64,000 nucleotides of DNA from Aliamphritea ceti (GCF_024347215.1 NZ_AP025282.1:3968001-4032000); one strand, 5' to 3'; positions 8,867 through 17,529 are shown, counted from the first letter of the stretch. Made by a program: numbers and translations. Notes: generated by a model from the letters alone, not told the origin.

Positions 8867-9181
8867 TTATACTTTTAAACGACGATTTCGACCACGACGA
8901 GCGCTGGCACCGCCGCCGGCAGCACGCTCAGCCTTACGGCGCTCAAGCAGCTCCGATACACGGCCTTTCAGCTCAACACCAAGATCTGTCTTAGTAGCCG
9001 CATCAAACATCTGCCAGTCATCAATTTCAACTTGTGTACGACCACAGCCAAAACACCAGCCGGTATTGCCATCGGCAACACACACGCCCATGCAGGGAGT
9101 CATTTCAGCCTCAGCAATTAACTGCTCGTCGGATTTCAGTTCGCCATCGGATTCGGCGATCATTGACTCATCGATTTTCAT
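8867..9181 (-). CDS. DUF1289 small Cys-rich protein with basic tail
   Basis: A 104-residue protein with a DUF1289 domain: TPCMGVCVADGNTGWCFGCG followed by RT, then EIDDW, the family's four-Cys signature, which probably binds metal or an Fe-S cluster. An upstream ATG would add 15 residues, but the ATG at 9179-9181 (MKIDES) has AAGAGA at good spacing. The C-terminus is a Gly/Ala linker ending in basic RRGRNRRLKV, like tails on two other products of this cluster. It is the first gene of the minus-strand cluster. No function is established for the family that I can name. Confidence 0.78.
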   Translation of the reverse strand: MKIDESMIAESDGELKSDEQLIAEAEMTPCMGVCVADGNTGWCFGCGRTQVEIDDWQMFDAATKTDLGVELKGRVSELLERRKAERAAGGGASARRGRNRRLKV

Positions 9182-9514
9182 TATAATTATCTCTTGTAGC
9201 ACAGCATTAAAACGGCAATAGGCCATAGAACTTATCAGCAGGTGTTAACCGGCTCACAGGCTTCTAGATACCTCAATAATAATAGCAAAGCAAGACAGCA
9301 TTATGCGGGTGTCGCTTAAGCGTTTAGAGAGGTCACAAAAAGCAAAGAAAATACCCTGAAAGGCCCTGCTCACATAAGGGAAATACGGCAAATACAACTA
9401 ACTATCCGACAACCGCTCTTGCCGCTAAAAACAATCATCTTTTGCCTGTTAACGGCAATCTGTTCAACGGACACATCTATACGTTAGTATTTAGCTAACA
9501 AAAGGAGCACCAGC
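9182..9514. other. Intergenic region between DUF1289 gene and yjbR-like gene
   Basis: This 333-base divergent spacer must hold promoters for both flanking genes. The only motif noticed is TGTCGCTT at 9310-9317, the inverse of the GCGACAC repeats at 4931-5019. No RNA gene or ORF with coding character was seen. Confidence 0.5.
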
Positions 9515-9913
9515 ATGATGGACTACAAAACAACCCGCGACTATCTGCTCAGCCGCCCGGAAGCAGAAGAAGATTTCCCGTTCACCCCTGACGTAGCAGT
9601 GTTCAAAGTATGCGGCAAGATGTATGCAACGCTATCGATGGATAAAGCTGATGACGGCTCTCCTGCTCCGCATATGAATCTGAAGTGCGATCCTCAGGAA
9701 GCCCAGATGTTGCGAGATATTTTCACTGCAGTAAAAGCCGGTTATCACATGAATAAACGCCACTGGAATACTGTAATACTTGACGGTTCAGTTCCCGCTG
9801 GTGAAGTGCAGCGCATGGTAGACCGTTCTTACGGGTTGGTTCTGAAAGGCATGACCCGCAAACAGCGGCTGCCGCTGGAACTCAAATACAGCCCGGAAGA
9901 ACTGTATCGTTGA
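9515..9913 (+). CDS. MmcQ/YjbR family protein
   Basis: A 132-residue cytoplasmic protein with a double-wing CyaY-like fold typical of MmcQ/YjbR. Family features are the opening LLSRPEAEEDFPF, the VFKVCGKMYATLS strand pair and the CDPQEAQMLRD segment, ending in the RSYGLVLKGMTRKQR motif. AAAGGAG eight bases upstream supports ATG 9515. Often labelled DNA-binding, the family has no settled role. It is convergent with the AraC-type regulator gene, only nine bases apart, and is not obviously linked to the pathway genes. Confidence 0.85.
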   Translation: MMDYKTTRDYLLSRPEAEEDFPFTPDVAVFKVCGKMYATLSMDKADDGSPAPHMNLKCDPQEAQMLRDIFTAVKAGYHMNKRHWNTVILDGSVPAGEVQRMVDRSYGLVLKGMTRKQRLPLELKYSPEELYR

Positions 9914-9922
9914 AACGGCTCA

Positions 9923-10966
9923 TTAAGCCTTTCGGTGTAATTGTTGCTCACGAAAGTCTGTAGGCGCTAAGCCGAAGAAATTTTTAAAACAGTTACTGAA
10001 ATGACTGGAAGACACGAAACCGCAGGCAACTGCAATATCAGTCACTGATATACGGCTTTGTAATAGTAAGTCTCTGGCATATCTGATGCGTAACTGCAGA
10101 TAATAACGCGACGGCGGCACATCCAGATGCTGCTGAAATAAGCGTTCAACCTGTCTTCGGGAAAGGTCTGACAAACTGGCGAGTTCCTCAATACTCAAAG
10201 GCTCCTCAATATTGCCATTCATTAGCTGAATAACAGTTTGCAAATGTTCAGGCAAACTTGTGTTTTGCGCAGACATCGCAACCGCATTACTTCCTGTCAA
10301 ATCAGTTCTTACTGCAAAACGATCGCAACTAAGTATTTCTTCGACAGCCCGGGTTATAGCACTACCTTGTAAACACGTGACTAACTGCATCATCATATCC
10401 AGTGCACTTGAAGCGCCCGCGCAGGTAAGGAAGTTGCTGTCTATCTGATAACTCTTATCTGTTAAATTTAAGAGCGGACATTGCTCCCTTAACAAAGCAT
10501 GATTATCAGGGTGCAGACTAAAAGCAATATCGGCCAACACACCCGCATACGCCAAACTGATCGCCCCATTCCAGATACCTCCTAACACCACTCCCTGAGT
10601 ATGAGCTCGGCGCAATAACAACGACAAACGATGCTCTTCAGCCAAAGAACAGCGAAAGCCTCCGCAAACAATCAGAATATCGGGGAAATTGTTAGCTATA
10701 TTTTGTATGTTCCCTGCTGTACTTATTTCAATACCAAGATCACTGACAACCTTATCTTGATACAGCCCAAAACTTGTTATTTGGTAGTGTTCAGCATCGG
10801 CCTGGTGGACAAGATTAGCCGTTACTAAAACATCACACGCTGCAGTAAATGCCATCAAACTGAAGTGTTCCAATAAGATAAAACCAACATTCACAGGTTT
10901 AGAAACTGATCTCAAACCAGCACTCGAACTCAGCCCTTTTGCAGTACCATTGTGTTTAATTTCCAT
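9923..10966 (-). CDS. GbdR-like AraC family regulator with GATase1-like domain
   Basis: A 347-residue transcription factor. Residues about 25-215 form a DJ-1/PfpI (GATase1-like) sensor domain (NVGFILLEHFSLMAF, ILIVCGGFRCS, VVLGGIWNGAISLAYAGVL), and residues about 245-345 an AraC DNA-binding domain with two helix-turn-helix motifs (SIEELASLSDLSRRQVERLF and ISVTDIAVACGFVSSSHFS). This architecture is that of GbdR, CdhR and ArgR, regulators of glycine betaine, carnitine and arginine catabolism. Placed between the methyl-transfer cluster and the creatinine genes, it probably senses a quaternary amine or N-methyl amino acid and may bind the direct repeats at 4931-5019. The ligand is inferred only. 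Confidence 0.88.
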   Translation of the reverse strand: MEIKHNGTAKGLSSSAGLRSVSKPVNVGFILLEHFSLMAFTAACDVLVTANLVHQADAEHYQITSFGLYQDKVVSDLGIEISTAGNIQNIANNFPDILIVCGGFRCSLAEEHRLSLLLRRAHTQGVVLGGIWNGAISLAYAGVLADIAFSLHPDNHALLREQCPLLNLTDKSYQIDSNFLTCAGASSALDMMMQLVTCLQGSAITRAVEEILSCDRFAVRTDLTGSNAVAMSAQNTSLPEHLQTVIQLMNGNIEEPLSIEELASLSDLSRRQVERLFQQHLDVPPSRYYLQLRIRYARDLLLQSRISVTDIAVACGFVSSSHFSNCFKNFFGLAPTDFREQQLHRKA

Positions 10967-11125
10967 ACATCACCCCTGCTATTTCAAGCAGTATCTGAAT
11001 CAACAAGCATTTACAAAACAAATATTAATATAGATATCATTTGATATAATTATTCGCATATATCTCTTAGCCTTTCAGCAACAGACTATGGGATTGCCTT
11101 CAACAAACACGCCAGGAATTATTAA

Positions 11126-12004
11126 ATGAAAAACCTTCCCATGGATCTCCTGCGCACATTCACTACTATTAATGATCTGGGCGGTTTTACTCAGGCTGGA
11201 GACTTACTAGGCCGCTCACAACCTGCCATTAGCCTGCAAATAAAGCGCCTCGAGGAAATGCTCGAAGTTACGTTATTCAACCGCGTTGGAGGCCTTAAAC
11301 TCACTGAAGAAGGCGCCATCCTATACAGCTATGCGCGTAAAATTCTCGAGATGAATGACACGGCTTGTTCACGCCTTTCCGCACCGGCTCTAAGTGGCTC
11401 AGTCCGGCTAGGTACTCCCAATGACTTTGAAGTATCTTTTCTGCCGGTGTTGTTATCAAACTTCTCCCGTGCGTACCCTGATGTCACATTAGATGTTCAT
11501 TCCGATGTCAGTATTAACTTAAGAAACGCTTATAAAAAAGGTACCTTCGACTTTGTCATGACTATGGATGAATACCCAAATCATGACTTCAGTGACGGCG
11601 ACTATATTGTTGAACCACTTTCCTGGGCAATCGGGCCTACCTTCAGCTTGCCAAATAACCAACCGCTACCTTTAGTTTTGTATCCACAAGGCTGTATTTA
11701 CCGCCAACACATTACCCAGGCACTAAACGATGCCAACATTCCCTGGCGAGTGCTCTATTGTTCATCCAGTTTATTGGGAATTAAATCTGCTATTGAAGCA
11801 GGCCTTGGAATAAGTGCTTTGTCTTTAAACACCATGCCCAAAAATTTAATCGCAGAGCAAACAGACGGAAACTTACCTGAACTAGGTAAAGTAACGATTG
11901 GATTTAACTATGAAAAAAGTAGTTTATCTCCAGCCGCAGAACTGTTGCTAAAACACTTAAAACGCGGGCTGATTCAAAACAAAGAATTTTCTGACTCTAT
12001 GTAA
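11126..12004 (+). CDS. LysR family regulator, probable control of creatinine genes
   Basis: A 292-residue LysR-type regulator. Residues 5-65 form the winged helix-turn-helix (LLRTFTTINDLGGFTQAGDL then RSQPAISLQIKRLEE), and residues about 90-285 the substrate-binding-like effector domain. AGGAAT upstream of ATG 11126 supports the start. It is convergent with the creatininase gene, and the 17-bp palindrome with T-N11-A spacing before the creatinase gene (15790-15806) is a plausible target. Its effector could be creatinine, creatine or sarcosine (inference). Confidence 0.88.
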   Translation: MKNLPMDLLRTFTTINDLGGFTQAGDLLGRSQPAISLQIKRLEEMLEVTLFNRVGGLKLTEEGAILYSYARKILEMNDTACSRLSAPALSGSVRLGTPNDFEVSFLPVLLSNFSRAYPDVTLDVHSDVSINLRNAYKKGTFDFVMTMDEYPNHDFSDGDYIVEPLSWAIGPTFSLPNNQPLPLVLYPQGCIYRQHITQALNDANIPWRVLYCSSSLLGIKSAIEAGLGISALSLNTMPKNLIAEQTDGNLPELGKVTIGFNYEKSSLSPAAELLLKHLKRGLIQNKEFSDSM

Positions 12005-12007
12005 TCA

Positions 12008-12030
12008 GGTGCCTTCATATTGAAGGCACC
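12008..12030. terminator. Bidirectional hairpin between LysR gene and creatininase gene
   Basis: GGTGCCTTCA, a TAT loop, then TGAAGGCACC: a perfect 10-bp stem located between two convergent genes. There is no long T-run, so termination strength is uncertain. Confidence 0.6.
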
Positions 12031-12041
12031 CGCAGTTAGCT

Positions 12042-12806
12042 TTACTTGAAACGTTCCTTGATGCCCGTTGCTATACCCTCAATGCAGACCTGAAACAACA
12101 ATTCACCGTATTCAACAGTCGCCTTTTTTGCTGAAGACAATGTACCGCTTTCCGGCACCCAACTTTGATCAGCAGGGAATACGTCATAAGGAGGAAACGT
12201 CGCCGGTTGATGATCAATTACTTTTTCCATATCAACCAATTCGGGATGTAAATACAGCATTAATGAGGTTTCCAAAACCCCTCCATGCTCAACATCCCAG
12301 CCAGTAAATCCATCCGGGAAAACAGTTTTGATCGTATCATCAGTCACAAAATCCCAGTATGACAACAAGATAACCTCAGCATGAATATCATCAATACGAA
12401 GTTTCTCTAACGCCAGCTCGATACCTTCAACCACAAACATTGAGTTTTCGTAATGCCCGTTAACCAACACAAACTTTCGGTTTCCGTGCCGGGCATAAGC
12501 AACAACAACATCCTTAATAGTATCAATAAGAGTTTTACCGCTAATGCAGGTAGTACCTGGGAAAAAGTTGCCTCCACCTGACTTCACTTGTGACTTATAA
12601 CCATAAGAAATAGGATGAGCGACTAAAACATTATCGAAAGCCTTCGCTACCCCCTCTGAGATCGCTTGCGGAATAAGCACATCAGGATTCATGGACATAT
12701 GCGGACCATGCTGTTCAATTGCACCTATAGGTAACATAATGACAGCGCTTCCATCTGAGACTTTCTTCTCATATGTTTGCCAGTCCATATCTTCTAATCT
12801 AACCAT
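12042..12806 (-). CDS. crnA: Creatininase (creatinine amidohydrolase)
   Basis: Interconverts creatinine and creatine in the cytoplasm, the entry step of creatinine use. The 254-residue sequence resembles Pseudomonas creatininase along its whole length as I recall it: LPIGAIEQHGPHMSMNPDVL with metal ligands Glu, His and Asp, SYGYKSQVKSGGGNFFPGTT, VNGHYENSMF, LSYWDFV and DVEHGGVLETSLM. These separate true creatininase from the wider MftE/ArfB-like family. AAGGAG six bases before ATG supports the start. It lies 11 bases downstream of the BCCT transporter gene, which follows creatinase, so the three form one unit converting creatinine to sarcosine and urea. Confidence 0.93.
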   Translation of the reverse strand: MVRLEDMDWQTYEKKVSDGSAVIMLPIGAIEQHGPHMSMNPDVLIPQAISEGVAKAFDNVLVAHPISYGYKSQVKSGGGNFFPGTTCISGKTLIDTIKDVVVAYARHGNRKFVLVNGHYENSMFVVEGIELALEKLRIDDIHAEVILLSYWDFVTDDTIKTVFPDGFTGWDVEHGGVLETSLMLYLHPELVDMEKVIDHQPATFPPYDVFPADQSWVPESGTLSSAKKATVEYGELLFQVCIEGIATGIKERFK

Positions 12807-12816
12807 GTCTAACTCC

Positions 12817-14403
12817 TTAAGATGTAGAAACAGAAGCTTTCATCTGTATTAATTTAGATTCTTCCCTGACACCTTTAGCCAGTGCAACACACATCAAAAC
12901 CATGATGAAAGAAAAAGGCAGTGCCGCTGTAATTGAGGCCGTCTGAAGGGTACTTAGCGCCGCATTACCACCTGCAACTAATAGCACCGCAGCAGTCGCT
13001 CCCTGAATCACACCCCAGAAAATACGATGCCGCTTTAAAGGATGTTCATCGCCTTCGCTCATGATAGTTGTCAGTACTAAAGTTCCTGAGTCAGAAGACG
13101 TAATAAAGTATGTAGATACTAATAAAGTACCGGCAATTGTTGCTATATAGCCAACAATACCTACATCCATACCATTAATTGTTGCATACAAAGCATCGGC
13201 AACATTCGCTTTTACCGTCTCAGTAATAGTGCCTGCAGTGTTTAAATCTATATTCAGAGCTGTTCCGCCGTAAGCTACCAACCATACAAAAGACAGTAAC
13301 GAGGAAACCCCCACTACACCAAAGATAAACTCACGAATAGTACGACCTTTAGATACACGTGCGATAAACACACCAACAAAAGGCGCCCAAGACATCCACC
13401 AGCCCCAGTAAAATACCGTCCACCAGCCCTGCCACATGTTCTTCCAGCTGGCATCAGCATCGCCCCAAGACTGGGTTTGCGGCTCAATAAAGGCATTCAT
13501 CGGTACCAGATTAACCATATAGTCCACGGTTGCGCTGACAAGTAATTTAACGATATATACGGTTGGGCCCAACAGCAGAAAAAACAATAACAAAATAATG
13601 GTTAACCACATATTGGACATTGAAAGGTACTTAATACCCCGCTTCAAACCAGTCAGTACTGAAATAAGTGCACAAATACTGATAACAACGATCAAAACCA
13701 GCTGAACAAACAGGGTTTGTGGAATATCCCAGATAGCATTTAAACCTGCGTTGATCTGCTGTACCCCTAACCCCAAAGAAGTAGCAATCCCGAATAGTGT
13801 TGCGAAAATAGCGATAACATCAACAGTGACGCCTATCCAGCCATTTACCTTTTCACCCAACAATGGGTATAAGGTATAGCGAATACTTAAGGGTTTTTTA
13901 AGTCGATAAGCGACAAACGCCAGAGAAATGCCAACTACACAATATATAGCCCAGGCATTTAACCCCCAGTGAAAAAACGTCACTTTCATGGCCTCTTCGG
14001 CAGCAACCTCATTACTGACAGCCTCAGAGAAAGGAGTACCGCTTGAAAAATGGAAAATAGGTTCGGCTATAGACCAGAATATAATGCCAATTCCCTGACC
14101 TGCGGCATATAGCATCGCAAACCAGGCAAAGTAGCTGAATTCAGGACGGTCATTATCGTCACCCAAACGTATCTTGCCGTGTTCACTGAATGCCAACCAG
14201 GCACAAAAGATCAGGAAAAACGCGGCTAAACCGACGTACCAGGCATTTGCAGACAGAGTGATAAATGTGCGGGTTTCGTCAATGAGGGCTGTAGAGTGTT
14301 CAGGAAATGTGATCGTATACAAGGTGAAGGCAGCTATTAAAGCCAATGAGATAAAGACTATATAAGGGTTGATCCCCTTTATCAGTCCATTCTTAATAAT
14401 CAT
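12817..14403 (-). CDS. BCCT family transporter, probably for creatine/creatinine
   Basis: A 528-residue inner-membrane betaine/carnitine/choline-type transporter with about twelve membrane segments. The BCCT aromatic signature is present (FYWGWWMSWAPFVGVFIARVSKGR near residue 330, given here as its recognisable core), as are the EPIFHFSSG and HWGLNAWAIYC segments. It lies between creatinase and creatininase, so uptake of creatinine or creatine is more likely than betaine (inference from context). GAGG eight bases before ATG 14403 supports the start. Sodium or proton coupling cannot be decided with confidence by eye. Confidence 0.9.
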   Translation of the reverse strand: MIIKNGLIKGINPYIVFISLALIAAFTLYTITFPEHSTALIDETRTFITLSANAWYVGLAAFFLIFCAWLAFSEHGKIRLGDDNDRPEFSYFAWFAMLYAAGQGIGIIFWSIAEPIFHFSSGTPFSEAVSNEVAAEEAMKVTFFHWGLNAWAIYCVVGISLAFVAYRLKKPLSIRYTLYPLLGEKVNGWIGVTVDVIAIFATLFGIATSLGLGVQQINAGLNAIWDIPQTLFVQLVLIVVISICALISVLTGLKRGIKYLSMSNMWLTIILLLFFLLLGPTVYIVKLLVSATVDYMVNLVPMNAFIEPQTQSWGDADASWKNMWQGWWTVFYWGWWMSWAPFVGVFIARVSKGRTIREFIFGVVGVSSLLSFVWLVAYGGTALNIDLNTAGTITETVKANVADALYATINGMDVGIVGYIATIAGTLLVSTYFITSSDSGTLVLTTIMSEGDEHPLKRHRIFWGVIQGATAAVLLVAGGNAALSTLQTASITAALPFSFIMVLMCVALAKGVREESKLIQMKASVSTS

Positions 14404-14450
14404 ACATACAACCTCAGGGAGTGTGCTCCCTTTTTTGTTATTGTGTAATT

Positions 14451-14487
14451 ATTAGCCACCGGACAAAGACTCCTCACGATGGCTAAT
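14451..14487. other. Intergenic hairpin between creatinase and BCCT genes
   Basis: ATTAGCCA at 14451-14458 and TGGCTAAT at 14480-14487 form an 8-bp stem with a 21-base loop. A second small stem, GGGAG-TGTG-CTCCC, lies at 14418-14430 just before the BCCT start. They could stabilise mRNA or set relative expression; no further evidence. Confidence 0.45.
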
Positions 14488-14511
14488 ATTTTGTTCAGGA
14501 ACTAGAGATTA

Positions 14512-15723
14512 TTATCCTTTAATAATGTTGTGCTCAGGACCAAACGGGAAGCGAGTGATATTCTCGGCAGCATTTTCACCTACCACTAAAATATCGTGCT
14601 CACGATAACCGCCCGCACCAGCCAGACCTTCAGGCAACATAAGCATAGGTTCCATAGAGACAACCATGCCTGGTTCCAGCACAGTATCGACATCTTCACG
14701 TAACTCCAGACCTGCCTCACGACCGTAATAATGGCTCAGGGTACCGAAGGAATGACCGTAGCCGAATGAACGATATTTCAGCACATCATGCTCTAGGAAA
14801 ATCTCATTCAATTCAGCGACGATATCGCAGCAACGAGCACCCGGTTGAATTAATTCAAGGCCTCGACGGTGAACTTTGCAGTTAATTTCCCACAATTCCA
14901 GATGACGGTCAGACGCATACTCAGAGAACAAAGTACGTTCCAGTGCGGTGTAATAACCAGCAATCATAGGGAAGGTATTAAGGCTAAGTATGTCTCCAGC
15001 CTCAACTTTACGGCTGGTCACCGGGTTATGTGCACCATCAGTATTAATACCTGACTGGAACCATACCCAGGTATCCATCAGCTCACCGTGCGGAAAAGTC
15101 CCGGCAATTTCCCGTACCATCGCCTGTACACCCGCCAGAGCAATTTCGTACTCAGGCACACCCACCGCAATAGCATCACGAATTGCAGCACCACCCACAT
15201 CAGCAATGCGAGCACCCTGCTTAATTAACGCTATCTCTTCAGGTGACTTTATAAGCCGCATTTCCATCGTTGGAGCAGCAATATCAACAAAGTTTGCTTG
15301 CGGCAAAATCGCTTTCATTTTATCCAGGTTTTGCAACGGCATATGATCAAACTCAACACCGACTTTACCGCCGTCTTTGATCAGTTGCTTAACCGCATAA
15401 AAGAAATTGTCTTTGTGCCAATCGGTATAAACGACATTATCTCCCAATAAATTACGGCGATAAGGCTGACCAGAATCGATATTAGCGGTCACGGTGGTGA
15501 AATCATCCTGAGTAACCACTAAGCCATAGTCACGACCAAAACGGCAATATACGAAGTCGCTGTAATAATTGATATTGTGATATGACGTAAACAACACAGC
15601 ATCAATATCATTAGCGGCCATATGTTGACGCAACTTCTGCAAACGGGAATTCATTTCCTCCATTGAAAAAGTTGGCCGAACCTTGTCGCCGTTCGGAATT
15701 GGCAATGTATGCGGCATTTGCAT
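14512..15723 (-). CDS. Creatinase (creatine amidinohydrolase)
   Basis: Hydrolyses creatine to sarcosine and urea (EC 3.5.3.3) in the cytoplasm. At 403 residues it has exactly the length I recall for Pseudomonas creatinase and resembles it throughout: MQMPHTLPIPNGDKVRPTFS start, FTSYHNINYYSDF, MDTWVWFQSGINTDGAHNP with the catalytic His in GAHNP, FGYGHSFGTLSHYYGREAGL and EPGMVVSMEPM. It has the pita-bread fold of aminopeptidase P without metal dependence. GAGGACTT before ATG 15723 supports the start. It is the promoter-proximal gene of the creatinine unit. No sarcosine oxidase gene lies in the window, so the fate of sarcosine is encoded elsewhere or by another route. Confidence 0.95.
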   Translation of the reverse strand: MQMPHTLPIPNGDKVRPTFSMEEMNSRLQKLRQHMAANDIDAVLFTSYHNINYYSDFVYCRFGRDYGLVVTQDDFTTVTANIDSGQPYRRNLLGDNVVYTDWHKDNFFYAVKQLIKDGGKVGVEFDHMPLQNLDKMKAILPQANFVDIAAPTMEMRLIKSPEEIALIKQGARIADVGGAAIRDAIAVGVPEYEIALAGVQAMVREIAGTFPHGELMDTWVWFQSGINTDGAHNPVTSRKVEAGDILSLNTFPMIAGYYTALERTLFSEYASDRHLELWEINCKVHRRGLELIQPGARCCDIVAELNEIFLEHDVLKYRSFGYGHSFGTLSHYYGREAGLELREDVDTVLEPGMVVSMEPMLMLPEGLAGAGGYREHDILVVGENAAENITRFPFGPEHNIIKG

Positions 15724-15789
15724 GCTTAAGTCCTCTTATTCTTATGCCGTGACCTATCACTAGGCACGTACTGATAAATATGATTAAAG

Positions 15790-15806
15790 AGTAACTATCA
15801 GTTACT
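15790..15806. promoter_or_regulatory. LysR-type palindrome upstream of creatinase
   Basis: AGTAACT-ATC-AGTTACT is a perfect 7-bp inverted repeat that contains the LysR T-N11-A core. It lies 67 bases before the creatinase start. It is the probable binding site of the LysR regulator at 11126-12004 (inference). The rest of 15724-16009 is AT-rich with no gene seen. Confidence 0.5.
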
Positions 15807-16009
15807 AATTACAGACTAAGCCTCAAAAAAACATAATTGAAGTTAATAGTATTAATGTAATTATTTACAATACAAATGCAGATATAATCTTTATCCATGA
15901 ATAAAACCGCACTGAATCCAAGCCGGATCCAGTAACTTTGCCAGATCTGTCATATTCAATAATACTTAATCTAACCCTCTGGCCCGGTAACAACCTCCGA
16001 GACACAACA

Positions 16010-16459
16010 ATGAATATACGGCCAATGCACATCTGTGAAGCAGAGTATGCTTCCGAGCTGATTATGGCGGCTTTTTTTCATACAGTTGCTCAGACACTGC
16101 CACGTCACGGCATCGAAAGTTTCCGGGACGTTGTCGCTGCAGATTCACTGCGGCAGTATCAAAAAAATGGCGCCTTACTGTTAGTTGCAGAGCAAGATCA
16201 TCAGGTCATCGGGGTGGGTTCAATCAGAGAAGGCAGGCATATTGGCTTACTCTTTGTGGAACCTCAGTTCCAACGAAAAGGCGTCGGTCAGGCACTTATC
16301 AAAGCCTTACTGGATCACCGTGAAGCTGATACCGTTACTGTCATGGCATCAGTTCCTTCGATACCGGCTTATGAACAGTATGGCTTTCATATCACTGGAA
16401 AACTGGAAGAATGTGCAGGTATTATTTCCCAACCGATGCAGCGTGAATTCCAAAGCTAA
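16010..16459 (+). CDS. GNAT family N-acetyltransferase
   Basis: A 149-residue cytoplasmic acetyltransferase. The acetyl-CoA binding motif A is visible as HIGLLFVEPQFQRKGVGQAL near residue 80, followed by a C-terminal PSIPAYEQYGF motif B. The open frame begins 24 codons earlier, but ATG 16010 (MNIRPMHICEAE) is where GNAT homology begins; its ribosome binding site is weak. The substrate is unknown. It precedes a second GNAT gene by 31 bases on the same strand, so the two are likely co-transcribed. Confidence 0.83.
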   Translation: MNIRPMHICEAEYASELIMAAFFHTVAQTLPRHGIESFRDVVAADSLRQYQKNGALLLVAEQDHQVIGVGSIREGRHIGLLFVEPQFQRKGVGQALIKALLDHREADTVTVMASVPSIPAYEQYGFHITGKLEECAGIISQPMQREFQS

Positions 16460-16490
16460 TCCCGCCCTTATCTGAATATCAGAGAGCCGT

Positions 16491-16910
16491 ATGCAGATTC
16501 GACCATTTCATATAAATGATCAGACAGACGTCATCCAACTCTGGAGCGATTGCGGACTGGTTAAGCCACAAAATAATCCGGCAAAAGATATCTGCCGTAA
16601 ACTCAATATCCAGCCGGAGTTATTTCTGGTCGGTTATAACTCTAGTGGCAAAATCATCGCCAGTATTATGGGGGGATACGAAGGTCACCGCGGCTGGATT
16701 AATTATCTGGCAGTACATCCCTCACAGCAGCGCTGTGGATATGCACGTCTGCTGATGCTGGAAATTGAACACCGCTTACAGGCGTTAGGTTGTCCGAAAA
16801 TAAACCTGCAGATTAGGGATACAAACACTGAAGTACTGGCATTCTACCGGGCTATTGGCTATCTGGAAGATCCTGTAATCAGCTTTGGGAAACGGCTGGA
16901 AACAGATTAA
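16491..16910 (+). CDS. ypeA: YpeA-like GNAT acetyltransferase
   Basis: A 139-residue acetyltransferase closely resembling E. coli YpeA by memory: MQIRPFHINDQTDVIQLWSD at the start, IMGGYEGHRGWINYLAVHPS, QQRCGYARLL as the acetyl-CoA loop, LGCPKINLQIRDTN and a terminal SFGKRL. The physiological acceptor of YpeA is not known to me. It follows another GNAT gene closely and converges on a gene of unknown function. Confidence 0.85.
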   Translation: MQIRPFHINDQTDVIQLWSDCGLVKPQNNPAKDICRKLNIQPELFLVGYNSSGKIIASIMGGYEGHRGWINYLAVHPSQQRCGYARLLMLEIEHRLQALGCPKINLQIRDTNTEVLAFYRAIGYLEDPVISFGKRLETD

Positions 16911-16929
16911 CTCTGGTTATCCTCATCAT

Positions 16930-17412
16930 TCACTGCTGCAAAGCCCGCAGTAACTCCACTACTTTATGATGTAATCCGGCCGGGTCTGGATACAGGCGCT
17001 TAGAATAAAGCCAGTTAGTATGGTGCCCTATTGATAGCAATCCGGTACGGATTTTAAATCCGGGATTAACGTAAATATCTCCGCTTGCCAAAATCTGGGT
17101 GACTTCTTTATTTGATAAAGTCCAGCGATGTCCGTTACGTTTGCCTTCGCGATTATCATCCAGATGACATTCAATACCGTTAACTGTCTTTTTCAACCAG
17201 GTTGTCTGTTTTGACGTTTCAAAGACTTTCAGGTCAGCGGGATCAAAGGCAACCGGTGCGCCTTCATCAATAACATCTGCTTCCTGATCTTCTTCTTTAA
17301 GAAAAGTTTTCCAGGCGAGCCAGGCGCCAAAGCCGGCCAGAGCCGTTTGTGCAACTTTAGACAGTAAATCCACAAACTCTAAAACAAACTTCCACAGATC
17401 AAAGTCTTCCAT
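16930..17412 (-). CDS. Hypothetical protein with N-terminal membrane-like helix
   Basis: I do not recognise this 160-residue protein. Residues about 8-36 form a hydrophobic or amphipathic segment (FVLEFVDLLSKVAQTALAGF, then GAWLAWK) that could anchor in the inner membrane; the rest is soluble, acidic around residues 40-60, with a C-terminal HHTNWLYSKRLYPDPAGLHH stretch. TTG four codons upstream is in frame, but ATG at 17410-17412 with TTGGAG seven bases before it is preferred. It lies on the minus strand downstream of another unknown gene with a single membrane segment, and the two may be functionally linked. Confidence 0.6.
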   Translation of the reverse strand: MEDFDLWKFVLEFVDLLSKVAQTALAGFGAWLAWKTFLKEEDQEADVIDEGAPVAFDPADLKVFETSKQTTWLKKTVNGIECHLDDNREGKRNGHRWTLSNKEVTQILASGDIYVNPGFKIRTGLLSIGHHTNWLYSKRLYPDPAGLHHKVVELLRALQQ

Positions 17413-17529
17413 GTAAGGCTCCAAGGCAACGCTGATTTACAATTCCCTTCACGATATCGTTAGATCATCATTCGCTCCCTGTGCTCTTAAATCCTTTCGA
17501 TATCTCCGACCTATATTTTAGACCTTTAA

